Shown here piece by piece: positions 1 through 8,804 of a stretch of 44,217 nucleotides of DNA. Below the pieces are notes generated by a model, which was not told the origin of the DNA, did not search any database, and saw only the letters and a list, made by a program, of their open reading frames with translations. The position numbers and the translations under genes were made by a program. How positions within the stretch are numbered: the first letter of the stretch is position 1; every line of letters begins with the position of its first letter. Location of the stretch: positions 1-44,217 of the forward strand of contig PDTL01000029.1 of NCBI GenBank assembly GCA_002748835.1. Reading direction: 5' to 3'. This DNA is from Deltaproteobacteria bacterium (GTDB taxonomy: Bacteria > Desulfobacterota > Desulfobacteria > Desulfobacterales > GCA-2748835).

Positions 1-339
1 TTTTTGTGAAGAATCGATGAATTTCTATTCACTTACAGCGACCAAAATAGCAAATTTAATTAATTTTTTCAAGAAATTATTGATTGTTCAGCAGGCCCTG
101 CATAGTTATAAAAATCGGGATTTCAGGTTATTATCGCGCTCATGACTTCATTCAAGGAAAGGTCACACCTTTGATGTAGCGTTTTCTCTCGAAGTTTCCA
201 ATAGTTCCGCAGACCTGAAAACGTCAAGCACGTGCAGGTGAGACCATGCCAGTTGGAACCGTTCGTTTTCAGTTGCTTACGAACCTGAAATCGAATAATC
301 ATTAGAATACTATACTTTTTCCAACAAAAGGAGACCGTA
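1..339. other. Non-coding region upstream of the glycosidase gene
   Basis: No convincing gene is seen here. The stretch is AT-rich at its left side. It contains an inverted repeat CTGAAAACG (215-223) / CGTTTTCAG (264-272), a second smaller one GTTCG (261-265) / CGAAC (280-284) nested against it, and a direct repeat ACCTGAAA at 213-220 and 283-290. These lie just upstream of the glycosidase ribosome binding site and may be a folded leader or regulator site. No clear promoter hexamers or T-run were found. Confidence 0.4.
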
Positions 340-1830
340 TTGAAAAAATTATTGTTGACAACGATGGGCATACTAGCGTTCCTGATTTTGTTTCTGTTGT
401 TGCAGCACACAACACCTGCCCACGTATGCGACAACAACGCACAGATTACCATTCAGCACGATGATCCCCTGGGTGTTTTTTATCCAGAACTGTTAGGCAG
501 CAATCTGCAATGGACAGACAAGGGTGACGGTTTGTGGACTTCGGATGGAACTCTCCAGCCTTCGGCACTTGAAGCAGTGAAGCGCTTGCCAGTGGCGCCG
601 TTGCGATTTCCAGGGGGAAAACTGGCCAGTACATATCGCTGGAGAGATGCGGTCGGCCCCTTGAAGGAACGTCGTGACGGGCTTGATTTTTTAGGAAATC
701 TACAGCGCTCTGTGGTGGGTACAGATGAGTTTTTGCACCTTTTGACACAACTGAAGACCACTGGCATATTCACATGCAACATTATGGATCCAGCTTCCGA
801 TGCGGCCGCATGGCTCGCGTATATTCAAGAAAAAACAAGTGATGTTGTCCCGCGGTGGGAGGTCGGCAACGAGTCATACTTGCCCCTAGATCCTTCTTAT
901 ATGACCGCTGTGAATTATGCTGAAAAATGCAAGGACATTATCGAAGTGCTGCATGCCGTGAAAAAGGATGTAAAAGTTGGCGCCATTCTTGAGGGTTCTC
1001 TTATTAACGTGCCTTGGGCCACGAGCATTATGCCCGAAGCGCACAAGTGGAATCATAACGTCATTACCACAGTGAAGGATGTGGCTGACTTCTACAGTGT
1101 CCATCTCTACGCACCACTTAATCACTCAGGCACCTATCAAGATATGGTAAGGGCGATTCAAACCGCGCCGTTGGCCCTTGGTAAAAATCTGGAAAAGGTG
1201 AGTGGACTAGTACAGCAATTTGCCCCTGGAAAGGAATTATGGGTTACAGAATTTAACCTGGGAACCGACAATGCGCAGGACAATTGGCGCTATGGCGTTT
1301 CACTCGCCCAGGCAGGCTATGTGGCGCAAATGCTGTTGCAATTTTGTCGGCATAATGTGCGCGGCGCCACATATTGGTCGTTGATCGGCAACCATAACTT
1401 TGGCATGATAAAAAACAGCGATAATCCGCGCCTGCGACCTGCGGGCCTGTTATACACCATGATGGCAGAGCTGGTTGGAGGGACGGCACTAAAAACCACC
1501 GTGGATACATGTGTCATGCAATACCCCGTCCTTGGCAATGTGATCGAAAATTTAAATCCCGCCATTGTCGACGCTCAAGCCTTTGATAAAAATGGGACCT
1601 GTTATTTGCTTGCCATTAACAGAATGCCTGACGCTACAGCAGTTTTATCCTTTCGTGATGAAAAGAATCTTCCTTTGCAGGTGAAGACGGCCACTCTGCT
1701 GTTCGGGGGAAATCCGCTCGATTCAAACGAAAATGAGGATAACGTACAATTACAGGATGCCGCACTCAAAGACGGACAACTGGAGCTGCCCGCCTGTGCT
1801 ATTGCGCTGGTGCGCTTCGTTTCCAGGTAA
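340..1830 (+). CDS. Secreted GH51-like glycoside hydrolase (alpha-L-arabinofuranosidase type)
   Basis: This 496-residue protein starts at TTG, chosen because AAAGGAG lies at 327-333 and the N-terminus is then a Lys-Lys plus long hydrophobic signal/anchor (residues 4-21). The RFPGG (89-93) and YRWRDAVGP (99-107) blocks match GH51 arabinofuranosidases. NE within WEVGNES (Glu178) is the expected acid/base, and WVTEFNLG (Glu304) supplies the expected nucleophile of this clan A retaining family. The C-terminal 100 residues look like the beta-domain that follows the barrel. It probably acts outside the inner membrane on a polysaccharide. It converges with the exopolysaccharide operon, whose last stop codon is only 11 bases away, so trimming or turnover of that polymer is a reasonable inference. 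The substrate is not shown; GH39/GH30-like relatives remain possible. Confidence 0.8.
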   Translation: MKKLLLTTMGILAFLILFLLLQHTTPAHVCDNNAQITIQHDDPLGVFYPELLGSNLQWTDKGDGLWTSDGTLQPSALEAVKRLPVAPLRFPGGKLASTYRWRDAVGPLKERRDGLDFLGNLQRSVVGTDEFLHLLTQLKTTGIFTCNIMDPASDAAAWLAYIQEKTSDVVPRWEVGNESYLPLDPSYMTAVNYAEKCKDIIEVLHAVKKDVKVGAILEGSLINVPWATSIMPEAHKWNHNVITTVKDVADFYSVHLYAPLNHSGTYQDMVRAIQTAPLALGKNLEKVSGLVQQFAPGKELWVTEFNLGTDNAQDNWRYGVSLAQAGYVAQMLLQFCRHNVRGATYWSLIGNHNFGMIKNSDNPRLRPAGLLYTMMAELVGGTALKTTVDTCVMQYPVLGNVIENLNPAIVDAQAFDKNGTCYLLAINRMPDATAVLSFRDEKNLPLQVKTATLLFGGNPLDSNENEDNVQLQDAALKDGQLELPACAIALVRFVSR

Positions 1831-1841
1831 AGACGGTATGA

Positions 1842-4196
1842 TTAAGGATATGGCCAGCGGGGCTGCCAGGAGAAATGCCCGGTAGCCACTTGGACGAACA
1901 CGTGTTCATATTTTCTGGTTACGTGCTCCCAATTGTAGTGTTCTTGTATCCTTTGCATCCCCTTTATTTTGAATGAATCCAGGTGATCAGCATTATCAAG
2001 GACCCATTGCATACCTTCCGCCAACGACGCCACGTTTTTTGAAAAAAAACGTCCGCAATTTCTCAAAACATTTTTGTTGAAATCAACATCTCTGGCGAGA
2101 ACAAAACCGCCACTTGCCATGGCTTGCAATAATGCCGGGTTCGTCCCCCCCACTTCATTGCCATGCACGTAGGCCAGACAATTACATCGCAGTTCTCTCA
2201 AAACGTCCTGGTCATAACAATAGCCGGTAAAAATCACCCTGTCATTGGCCTCGTCGACAATCGCGCGGGCATAATCCGAAGGAAACGCTGCGGCACCTAC
2301 CATGACGAGTTTGGCATCTGTCTGTAAACGATTGAAGGCCCGCACAGTAAGCAATGGATTGTTCTCTGGCTCGAAACGGGTAATTTGCAGAAAATATTTG
2401 TGTTGTGTTACTCCCAGGGATTCAAGATGACGTTTGGGGTTACAAGACTCAATAGATGCGCCATAGGCAATCACCTGGCTATCACAGCCATGCGTTTTCC
2501 TGTAATATGCTTGAATCCCTTCACAATCTGAAATCAGAACATTGGCGATGACGCAGGAAATTTTTTCAGATATCTTGTAGAAAAACCTTCCCACCGCCCC
2601 CCATTTTGAACGTTTCCATTCCAGCCCATCCGTATTGATGATGATGTTGCGTCCAAGCAAACGTAATGGGAAAAGACATACCGCATTGGCCGCATTAAAA
2701 ACCATGTACAGATCATAGTTTCTTGTCATGCCATGCAAGACAGATAGAAAGGTATGCGAAAGTGTTTCAAGCGATTTTTTTGAAATGCATGGCAGATGAA
2801 CCCGTTTTACGCCAAGAAACGTATCCGAATGCTCCGAATAATAGGATTGTCTGCAATATACCGTTACATCATGCCCCCTATCGATTAGCCTGCGGCTCAC
2901 TTCTTCCACACAGGTTTCAAATCCCCCATAGCAGGCAGGAATGCCTCTGGTCCCGATCATTGCGATTCTCAATGGCCTGTTCCGTGGCACGTCTCCTCGC
3001 GGCGTCCGGATCCAGTTCACTTTTATTTTTGGGGATCTGAAAATCGCTTTGCTATGGATCATGATACGCCAAACAGCATAAAATGGAATGAACAGCATGG
3101 CACCCAGCGTCTTGTTACCCATGCCGATTTCGCTGGTTCCCAGCAGAAAATAGGCGCTGTGCAATATCACGAGCGCCCCGGAAAAAAATAACACAGCAGG
3201 AGAGGCGCCAAGCAGAACAGCCAACAGCGCGGCCAACATGGCCACACAGGACACTGCAAAATTCACTGAAAAGGGTGGTGCTCCCAAATACAACACATGC
3301 ATCAAGGCGACAGGATGTCTTTTTATTATCGCCTTGCGCAATTGGCGTAACAGGCGTTTTTTTCCGGTCTCTATTTCACCGGCCGACCAGCGCATCCGCT
3401 GGACAGCTGCAGCAGTCAAATCCCGGGGCATGTAGTGATCCACCACGGCCTGCACATCAAAAACAACCTGCTCTCCCTGCTCCAAAAATGTTATAGATTG
3501 ATCAAAATCTTCGGTCAGTGAAGTGCTATCCCACCCATATTTTTCCAGAATATCACGGCGAAAACACATGCCTGAACCTCTGAGTGGCGGAAAAATCCCA
3601 AATCGATGCAATCCCGGATATTGCCATAACTGCTTCAAATCCATGGCCAGGGCAGTGAGGTGGCGCAACCATCCGTCGTCGGGGTCCGCCACCCGATAGC
3701 GCCCTTGTATGATGCGGGCGCCCTGTTCGAGATCAACCGCCAGACGTATAAAAAAGTCCTTGGAAACCAGCGCGTCGGCATCAAGCATCACAACGGCATC
3801 TATCGTGGAATTTTCCAATATTTTTTTAAGTCCGAAGCGTAACGCAAAACCCTTTCCCTGGTTCACCTCATCCTTACGCTCATGGCAATCCACCCCTGCG
3901 GCAACCGCAATTTGGGCTGTCGCATCTGTACAATTGTCCGCAATCACATGCACAAGGCATTTTTCTTTCGGATATGCAGCTGCGTTGAGGGTCTCCAATG
4001 TTTTGAAAAGGAGCTTTTCTTCATTATGTGCCGGTATCAGCACACCAAACACGGGTAATTCCCTTTGACCATCTGCAGCGGTAGAATCAAGCTTTCTGCT
4101 TTTCAAAGAAAAAAATGCCAGAATACCCAAAAACAATAGCCAGATAAACAAAAGGATATTTAACAGGAATGAAAACAATTCCAGTAAGATAATCAT
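1842..4196 (-). CDS. Fused GT2-GT4 glycosyltransferase (two catalytic domains)
   Basis: A 784-residue polypeptide carrying two glycosyltransferases. ATG 4196 is preferred over GTG 4214 because AAGGGG precedes it and it gives an ATGA overlap with the upstream gene. After an N-terminal membrane helix (about 5-30) comes a GT2 domain: PAHNEE (about 55-60), LDAD metal motif (139-142), TED (228-230) and QRMRW (266-270), the signature of processive-type or membrane GT2 enzymes. Two or three membrane helices follow (about 305-385). From about residue 409 a GT4/GT-B domain begins with the IGTRGIPACYGGFET block seen in DUF1972-type rhamnosyl/galactosyl transferases. It is the last gene of the exopolysaccharide operon. 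The family assignment of both halves is firm; donor and acceptor sugars cannot be read from the sequence. Confidence 0.88.
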   Translation of the reverse strand: MIILLELFSFLLNILLFIWLLFLGILAFFSLKSRKLDSTAADGQRELPVFGVLIPAHNEEKLLFKTLETLNAAAYPKEKCLVHVIADNCTDATAQIAVAAGVDCHERKDEVNQGKGFALRFGLKKILENSTIDAVVMLDADALVSKDFFIRLAVDLEQGARIIQGRYRVADPDDGWLRHLTALAMDLKQLWQYPGLHRFGIFPPLRGSGMCFRRDILEKYGWDSTSLTEDFDQSITFLEQGEQVVFDVQAVVDHYMPRDLTAAAVQRMRWSAGEIETGKKRLLRQLRKAIIKRHPVALMHVLYLGAPPFSVNFAVSCVAMLAALLAVLLGASPAVLFFSGALVILHSAYFLLGTSEIGMGNKTLGAMLFIPFYAVWRIMIHSKAIFRSPKIKVNWIRTPRGDVPRNRPLRIAMIGTRGIPACYGGFETCVEEVSRRLIDRGHDVTVYCRQSYYSEHSDTFLGVKRVHLPCISKKSLETLSHTFLSVLHGMTRNYDLYMVFNAANAVCLFPLRLLGRNIIINTDGLEWKRSKWGAVGRFFYKISEKISCVIANVLISDCEGIQAYYRKTHGCDSQVIAYGASIESCNPKRHLESLGVTQHKYFLQITRFEPENNPLLTVRAFNRLQTDAKLVMVGAAAFPSDYARAIVDEANDRVIFTGYCYDQDVLRELRCNCLAYVHGNEVGGTNPALLQAMASGGFVLARDVDFNKNVLRNCGRFFSKNVASLAEGMQWVLDNADHLDSFKIKGMQRIQEHYNWEHVTRKYEHVFVQVATGHFSWQPRWPYP

Positions 4197-5956
4197 TCTT
4201 TCCCCTTGAAGCACGAAATAAGCAAGGAATTTCCCCAGGAACGGGGAAAAAGGGCATCAAATATACCAATGAAAAGGCAAGGGACAATGGTGACAAGGCG
4301 CACAATTCTGTCGAGGTGCTTTCTTCGCCATGCAAGCGAATTCAGTTCAAAAGCAGCTTCGCCGAACGGCCCGAATGTCGTCGTCGGCGCAACAGGCCAA
4401 AAGCCTGCTTGGGCAAAGAGTCCCTGTATGTGTTCCGGTGTATATTCCTCTCGCACGTGTCCTGGATCGCCATGTTGCTGAAAAAATTTTAAAAAGCGTT
4501 TTTGTGTTGCCCCGCGTCGCGGTACATGCGCCACAAAACGTCCATACGGACACAATAACCTGTAGAAGGTTTGAATCAAGCCCAAATCATCCGGAATATG
4601 TTCTAGAACATCGGTGCAGTATATGAGATCAAACACGGCCTCCTGTCCTGCCAGTGAATAATCCTGAACTTTGAAGACGACATTCCCAAGTTCTCTTGCT
4701 TGTGCCTTGGCATTCGCAAGCCTTACCTGAACAGGATCAATCTCCCAGCCAGTAAAATGGGATTCCGGATAGCGCCGTGCTAATGCCAGCAAAAGATCCC
4801 CTTCCCCAAAACCAAACTCAAGTACGTTTTCCGGCAGGGGACGCTCCGTAAGGATCTGTAACATATGCAAAGCGCGCAATCTGGTATGCACAGAAGTGAG
4901 CCCAATGATGGCGCGCATCCTGTTTTTGGGTCCGTCTCCTCCCATATTTCCGCTACCCAATAAAAAATAGTCTCTAAAATTTTTGGCCTGCCGCCAAGGC
5001 TGGCCATAGGTAACAGAAAAAAAAACAGCGCACAACTGTCTGTGCCAGTTCGCTTTTTCTTTGATGAGAACAGTGGGACGCAGCTTACTGGCAACCGTCC
5101 AGACCAATGCTTTACCCGCCGTCCCTAAATAGTCTAGTAGCAGCATAAGCCCTCCGATTAACGGGCCTTTGCGTTGCAAATAGTAATAACGATGGCCGGC
5201 TGCAATGCTGGCCAGCCTGTTTTTCGACACAACACCCGAACTGCTTCCTGCCTCCAGATGAATAATCGAGGTGTCTGGGCAATAGGCGATGACGCCGCCA
5301 GCATTGCGAAGTCGTGTACAAAGATCCAATTCTTCTGCATATAGAAAAAACGCTGGATCAAAACCGCCAACAGCATCAAATGCTGCCTTGAGAATCATGA
5401 GAGAAGCGCCTGTACACCAGTCCACTTCCCTAACAGAGGAGAGCGCCGCTTCAGGATGGTAAAAGGTCAACTTTCGTGCCAGCCCCGGTAACAGAAAACG
5501 CAGTTTGCTCACAATGAATTGCCGCCCTGTCAGAATCCGGCCAATTGTCGGAAAATTTGCCGCCGTCTGTTGCAGCGTACCGTCCGGATTAAGAACTTTG
5601 GTACCCACTGCCACCAGAGGCGCTTTCCCCTTCCATTCATCCACAAAAGCCATCAGTTTTGCCACCGTATCTTCTGTACACAACGTGTCAGAGTTCAGGA
5701 GATAAAGATAGGTGCCCTTTGCATGTCGTGCTGCCAGGTTGCAGGCGCTGCCAAATCCAAGATTTTTTTTGCTGGATATGATAGTGGCAAAAGACGCACA
5801 TTTTTGCAGTTTCTCCATCTCATCCTTGCCAGAACCATTATCAACCACAATCACCTCAAGCAGACTTCTGCCACAATGCTGTTTAAGGCTTTGCACGCAC
5901 TGACAGGTTTGCTCTGCGGTTTTGTAGTTTACCAAAATGACGGAAACAGACCTCAT
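4193..5956 (-). CDS. Fused GT2 glycosyltransferase - SAM methyltransferase
   Basis: A 587-residue two-domain enzyme. Residues 3-260 are a GT2 domain of the rhamnosyltransferase (WcaA/RfbF) kind: VSVILVNYKT at the start, VVDNGSG, NLGFG, LLNSD (86-90, the DXD-like site) and YAEELDLC (206-213, catalytic acid region). A linker with hydrophobic stretches follows. Residues about 375-500 form a class I SAM-dependent methyltransferase: VLEFGFGEGD (378-387) is motif I and DLIYCTDVLEHI the post-motif region. A hydrophobic segment sits near the C-terminus. The start codon overlaps the previous stop by four bases (ATGA), and the end overlaps the next gene by four, so translation is coupled. A sugar could be added and methylated, possibly as a chain cap, by one polypeptide; that role is inference. 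Confidence 0.87.
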   Translation of the reverse strand: MRSVSVILVNYKTAEQTCQCVQSLKQHCGRSLLEVIVVDNGSGKDEMEKLQKCASFATIISSKKNLGFGSACNLAARHAKGTYLYLLNSDTLCTEDTVAKLMAFVDEWKGKAPLVAVGTKVLNPDGTLQQTAANFPTIGRILTGRQFIVSKLRFLLPGLARKLTFYHPEAALSSVREVDWCTGASLMILKAAFDAVGGFDPAFFLYAEELDLCTRLRNAGGVIAYCPDTSIIHLEAGSSSGVVSKNRLASIAAGHRYYYLQRKGPLIGGLMLLLDYLGTAGKALVWTVASKLRPTVLIKEKANWHRQLCAVFFSVTYGQPWRQAKNFRDYFLLGSGNMGGDGPKNRMRAIIGLTSVHTRLRALHMLQILTERPLPENVLEFGFGEGDLLLALARRYPESHFTGWEIDPVQVRLANAKAQARELGNVVFKVQDYSLAGQEAVFDLIYCTDVLEHIPDDLGLIQTFYRLLCPYGRFVAHVPRRGATQKRFLKFFQQHGDPGHVREEYTPEHIQGLFAQAGFWPVAPTTTFGPFGEAAFELNSLAWRRKHLDRIVRLVTIVPCLFIGIFDALFPRSWGNSLLISCFKGKE

Positions 5957-6456
5957 CTTACCACCTCAAAATATCTGCCAATACTAGGAATAAACAGATC
6001 TTCGTTCAGATATGCCCGCACCTGCCAGAAATAACGCCCTGGTTTTTTAGGAAAAAATAAATAAGTCGTGGTTTTGAACTCATCATTTTCTCCGGAAGAT
6101 ACAACAACATCCTGGATCCCAGCGTCCGCACCAATGTATATTTCGTAACGCAGCACATTGACGCCGTCCTCTTTAACGGGTTGCCACCCCAACGTTATCG
6201 CTGAACCCTCAAGAAAAATAGCGCCGTCATGAGGAAAGGCCTGGAACACCTGGTCAGAACGCAGACTGGGCGTCACACCTGAAACCGGAAAGACCCATTT
6301 TCTCTGGTCGATGTCATGGATAAACTGGTCTGATTCCTCTTCAATGGGGACAGCGGGAATCGACTTGGAATCGGCTTCAACAGATGCGGACAAACCTGAC
6401 ATCGCAAGTAACTGCGCAATAATGAGAAGATACGTGACGTGAAAAAAATTTGTCAT
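5953..6456 (-). CDS. Small secreted protein with fibronectin-III-like domain
   Basis: No named family is recognised with certainty. The 167-residue product has a signal peptide (hydrophobic residues 6-25, Ala-rich cleavage zone near SASVEA), an acidic linker, and a beta-rich domain from about residue 75. In that domain ITLGWQPV, YEIYIG and YFWQVRAY match the strand pattern of Fn3/Ig-like modules, especially the W...Y-x-Y and YFWQVRAY ending. A good AGGAGG-type site lies before the ATG. The gene sits 11 bases after the radical SAM gene and overlaps the GT2-methyltransferase gene by four bases, so it is made together with the polymer machinery. It may be a periplasmic or surface partner of the polysaccharide or a target of the radical SAM enzyme; neither is shown. 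Confidence 0.72.
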   Translation of the reverse strand: MTNFFHVTYLLIIAQLLAMSGLSASVEADSKSIPAVPIEEESDQFIHDIDQRKWVFPVSGVTPSLRSDQVFQAFPHDGAIFLEGSAITLGWQPVKEDGVNVLRYEIYIGADAGIQDVVVSSGENDEFKTTTYLFFPKKPGRYFWQVRAYLNEDLFIPSIGRYFEVVR

Positions 6457-6467
6457 ATTCGCCTCCT

Positions 6468-7565
6468 TTATTTTTTACGAGGTGCCAGCTTGATGTACGT
6501 CCTTTCATCATCAGGAGAAGGGGTGTTGCGAAATCGCTCTTCGCAAGTGAGACAACATGGAGGCGTATTATCGGTGTTCAGATTTTTCCTGAGCACCTGA
6601 TATTTTTTACTATGCCAGATATCTTGAAATGATTTCCGGGTCATATTGCCCATGTGTAACTCCGGTGCAAAACAACACGCTCTTACATCGCCTTCGTAGG
6701 AAATCATTACATAATTCCAGGGCGCATGACAGGGTGGCTGAAAATCAGATCGTGTATCTTTGAACAGTTTTGGCAGATCCAGCCGAATACGCCTTTTACT
6801 GGCCTCCTCCTCTGCTTTAGCAAAAATATCCGAACATAATTCTGGAGAATAATACAGGCTTTCATCGCGCAAGGATTCTTCCCAAACAACCAGGTGGGAC
6901 ACCTTGATGCCATCCAGACCCACGTCATCAGCCAGACGAACCAGCTCCGGCAACTCTCGTATGTTGCGGGTCATGGCCACAAATTCAAGCCGAATAACCG
7001 TTTTTAGATGTTTCTTGTTCCGAACGTCAAGCGCATTGGCAATATTTTGCCAAACCTTTTCGAAATTCGACCCAATGCGAATGCCCTCATAGGTGTGAGC
7101 GGTTGCACCGTCCATGGAAAAAACAATGTAGGATAATGGTCTGGCCGCTTTTTCCAGAATTCTGTTCATGACCCTGGCATTCAATAACAGCCCATTGGTA
7201 AAAAAACCGATTCTGGAACTTTGGAGCCGCTCAAGAAGCGTGTAAAAAGCCTTGGACATAAGGGGTTCCCCATACCCGAACAATGCCGTCTCCTGTGCAT
7301 ATCTGGATAATGAGACGATAGCATCCAGCAAAACAGGGGACATATCTCCTAATTCCATTTTTGTACTGCTGCGTGAACACATGACACAGTTCATGTTACA
7401 ACGGTTTGTGACTTCCACCTGCAACATCCACGGCTTGGACAAAGGACTCACCCGTGACATTTTGCCTGATAGAATCGACGCGAAGGTATTGATCTGTGTT
7501 GGCAATGTTGCATCGCCAAAAGCATAATTCAATTTTTCAAAAAAGTTTGGCGTTGAATTCGCCAT
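6468..7565 (-). CDS. Radical SAM protein with short SPASM motif
   Basis: A 365-residue radical SAM enzyme. CNMNCVMC (Cys56, Cys60, Cys63) is the CxxxCxxC site for the SAM-binding 4Fe-4S cluster, and GYGEPL is the usual GGEP-like SAM contact. Near the C-terminus a Cys-x12-Gly-x4-Cys pair (PCHAPW ... GDVRACC) followed by PPCCLTC gives ligands for one auxiliary cluster, a shortened SPASM arrangement. SPASM enzymes modify peptides, proteins or small molecules. In sugar loci similar proteins are common but mostly uncharacterised. It lies between the GT4 gene and the Fn3-like secreted protein. The ATG has GGAG upstream (GGAGGAGTTACC). Family certain; substrate unknown. Confidence 0.88.
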   Translation of the reverse strand: MANSTPNFFEKLNYAFGDATLPTQINTFASILSGKMSRVSPLSKPWMLQVEVTNRCNMNCVMCSRSSTKMELGDMSPVLLDAIVSLSRYAQETALFGYGEPLMSKAFYTLLERLQSSRIGFFTNGLLLNARVMNRILEKAARPLSYIVFSMDGATAHTYEGIRIGSNFEKVWQNIANALDVRNKKHLKTVIRLEFVAMTRNIRELPELVRLADDVGLDGIKVSHLVVWEESLRDESLYYSPELCSDIFAKAEEEASKRRIRLDLPKLFKDTRSDFQPPCHAPWNYVMISYEGDVRACCFAPELHMGNMTRKSFQDIWHSKKYQVLRKNLNTDNTPPCCLTCEERFRNTPSPDDERTYIKLAPRKK

Positions 7566-7580
7566 GGTAACTCCTCCACT

Positions 7581-8804
7581 TCATTGTATTTCGGTCAGAA
7601 TGTTCTTGGCGATTATTTTCCAAGCATATTTTTGTTCACACACTTCCCGTGCTGCGGCTATAAGTGTGTCGACAACGTTCGTATCGTTTCGTATCTGTCC
7701 AATGGCGGCAGCCATCTCGGCCGCATCTTCTGCTTTGAGATAGTGTAGCTCCGCTTCCACATCCAAACCTTCCACGCCCACTGCCGTTGAAACAACAGGG
7801 ACACCCGCAGCCATCGCCTCTAACACCTTGAGCCGGGTTCCACCAGCAATTCGCAAGGGAACCACCACGGCCAGACAGTTCGCGTAATAATCCTCAATAT
7901 GCGGGACAAACCCAGTAAAGACAACGCTTCCCGAAGCCATGCGCTCAAGTTTCTGTGAACGGCCGGCAGTATTACCGATGACCACGAGCCGCACGTTGGA
8001 AAAATGCGTTTGTATTTCCGGCAGCATGCTTTGCAGAAAAAATGCCACGGCATCATAATTTGGAAAATGCGCAAGGCCCCCAATGTAGAGTAAATCGGTG
8101 CGAAGTGTATTTGGGTTTCTGCGCTCCTTCTGCGGTTGAATCGTTTCTGTGTCCACGCCATTGGGAAAAAGCAGCACACGGGTCTGTGACAGTCGGCCTG
8201 CCAAATAATTCTGATCAGCTATCGACATGGCCGCAACCGTACGGAAACGGCGGAGTACCCGCATTTCCGAATATTTTATCCCTTGATAGGACACCCAGGC
8301 AATCATACGGAGCAATCCCGAAGCATGTTTCCATTGGCGCCTGGCCGGTATGAACGAAATATCGTGCTCAACCAGAACGAATTTTTCTGCAAACCGTTGT
8401 ATCAGGGTCTTGTGTATGTTTTGCGCCATGAAAAAAAATTCGATAAAAACAAGATCATATTCTGGAACAAGGCGACTTGCCTTCGACATCATTCCAGGAT
8501 GTTTCACCTGTGCGAACCTGGGAGGCATGCCCTTGATGATTGCCCCTGCCACAAGAAACAACCGATGCACAATTTCCTTAAAGGTTCTCTTTCCCTGCCT
8601 GGCGTCGCCAATAGAGATGATTTCAATATGCTCGCAAATTTTTTGCATCTCTTTTAGATGAGGCAGACTACTGCCATCTGCAAAACTCAGCAATCCGATA
8701 CAATGCCCAAGCGCCTTGAATTCCCTGGCAAGATTATATAGACGCACACGCGTACCCGTATCCAGAGGGAGCGGAAAAACTGGCGTGATGATCAAGATAC
8801 GCAT
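7581..8804 (-). CDS. GT4-type glycosyltransferase
   Basis: A 407-residue GT-B fold glycosyltransferase. ATG 8804 is chosen, although the frame stays open further upstream to 9101, because AGAGGAAC precedes it and the protein then begins MRILIITPVFPLPLDTGTR, the classic GT4 N-terminus. The extension would lie entirely inside the flippase gene. Further signs are LFIGG-like LLYIGGLAHFPNYDA in the second domain, VVFTGFVPHIEDYY, and VVPLRIAGGTRLKVLEAMA, which holds the E-x7-E-type donor-sugar site. The family commonly transfers sugars to the growing lipid-linked repeat at the cytoplasmic face. The start lies 13 bases inside the flippase gene, so the two are translationally coupled. The sugar is not readable. 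Confidence 0.9.
   Translation of the reverse strand: MRILIITPVFPLPLDTGTRVRLYNLAREFKALGHCIGLLSFADGSSLPHLKEMQKICEHIEIISIGDARQGKRTFKEIVHRLFLVAGAIIKGMPPRFAQVKHPGMMSKASRLVPEYDLVFIEFFFMAQNIHKTLIQRFAEKFVLVEHDISFIPARRQWKHASGLLRMIAWVSYQGIKYSEMRVLRRFRTVAAMSIADQNYLAGRLSQTRVLLFPNGVDTETIQPQKERRNPNTLRTDLLYIGGLAHFPNYDAVAFFLQSMLPEIQTHFSNVRLVVIGNTAGRSQKLERMASGSVVFTGFVPHIEDYYANCLAVVVPLRIAGGTRLKVLEAMAAGVPVVSTAVGVEGLDVEAELHYLKAEDAAEMAAAIGQIRNDTNVVDTLIAAAREVCEQKYAWKIIAKNILTEIQ

Noticed and set aside
91..101. Palindrome GCAGGCCCTGC as operator
   Set aside because: Short, odd-length, isolated and far from the gene start; likely chance.
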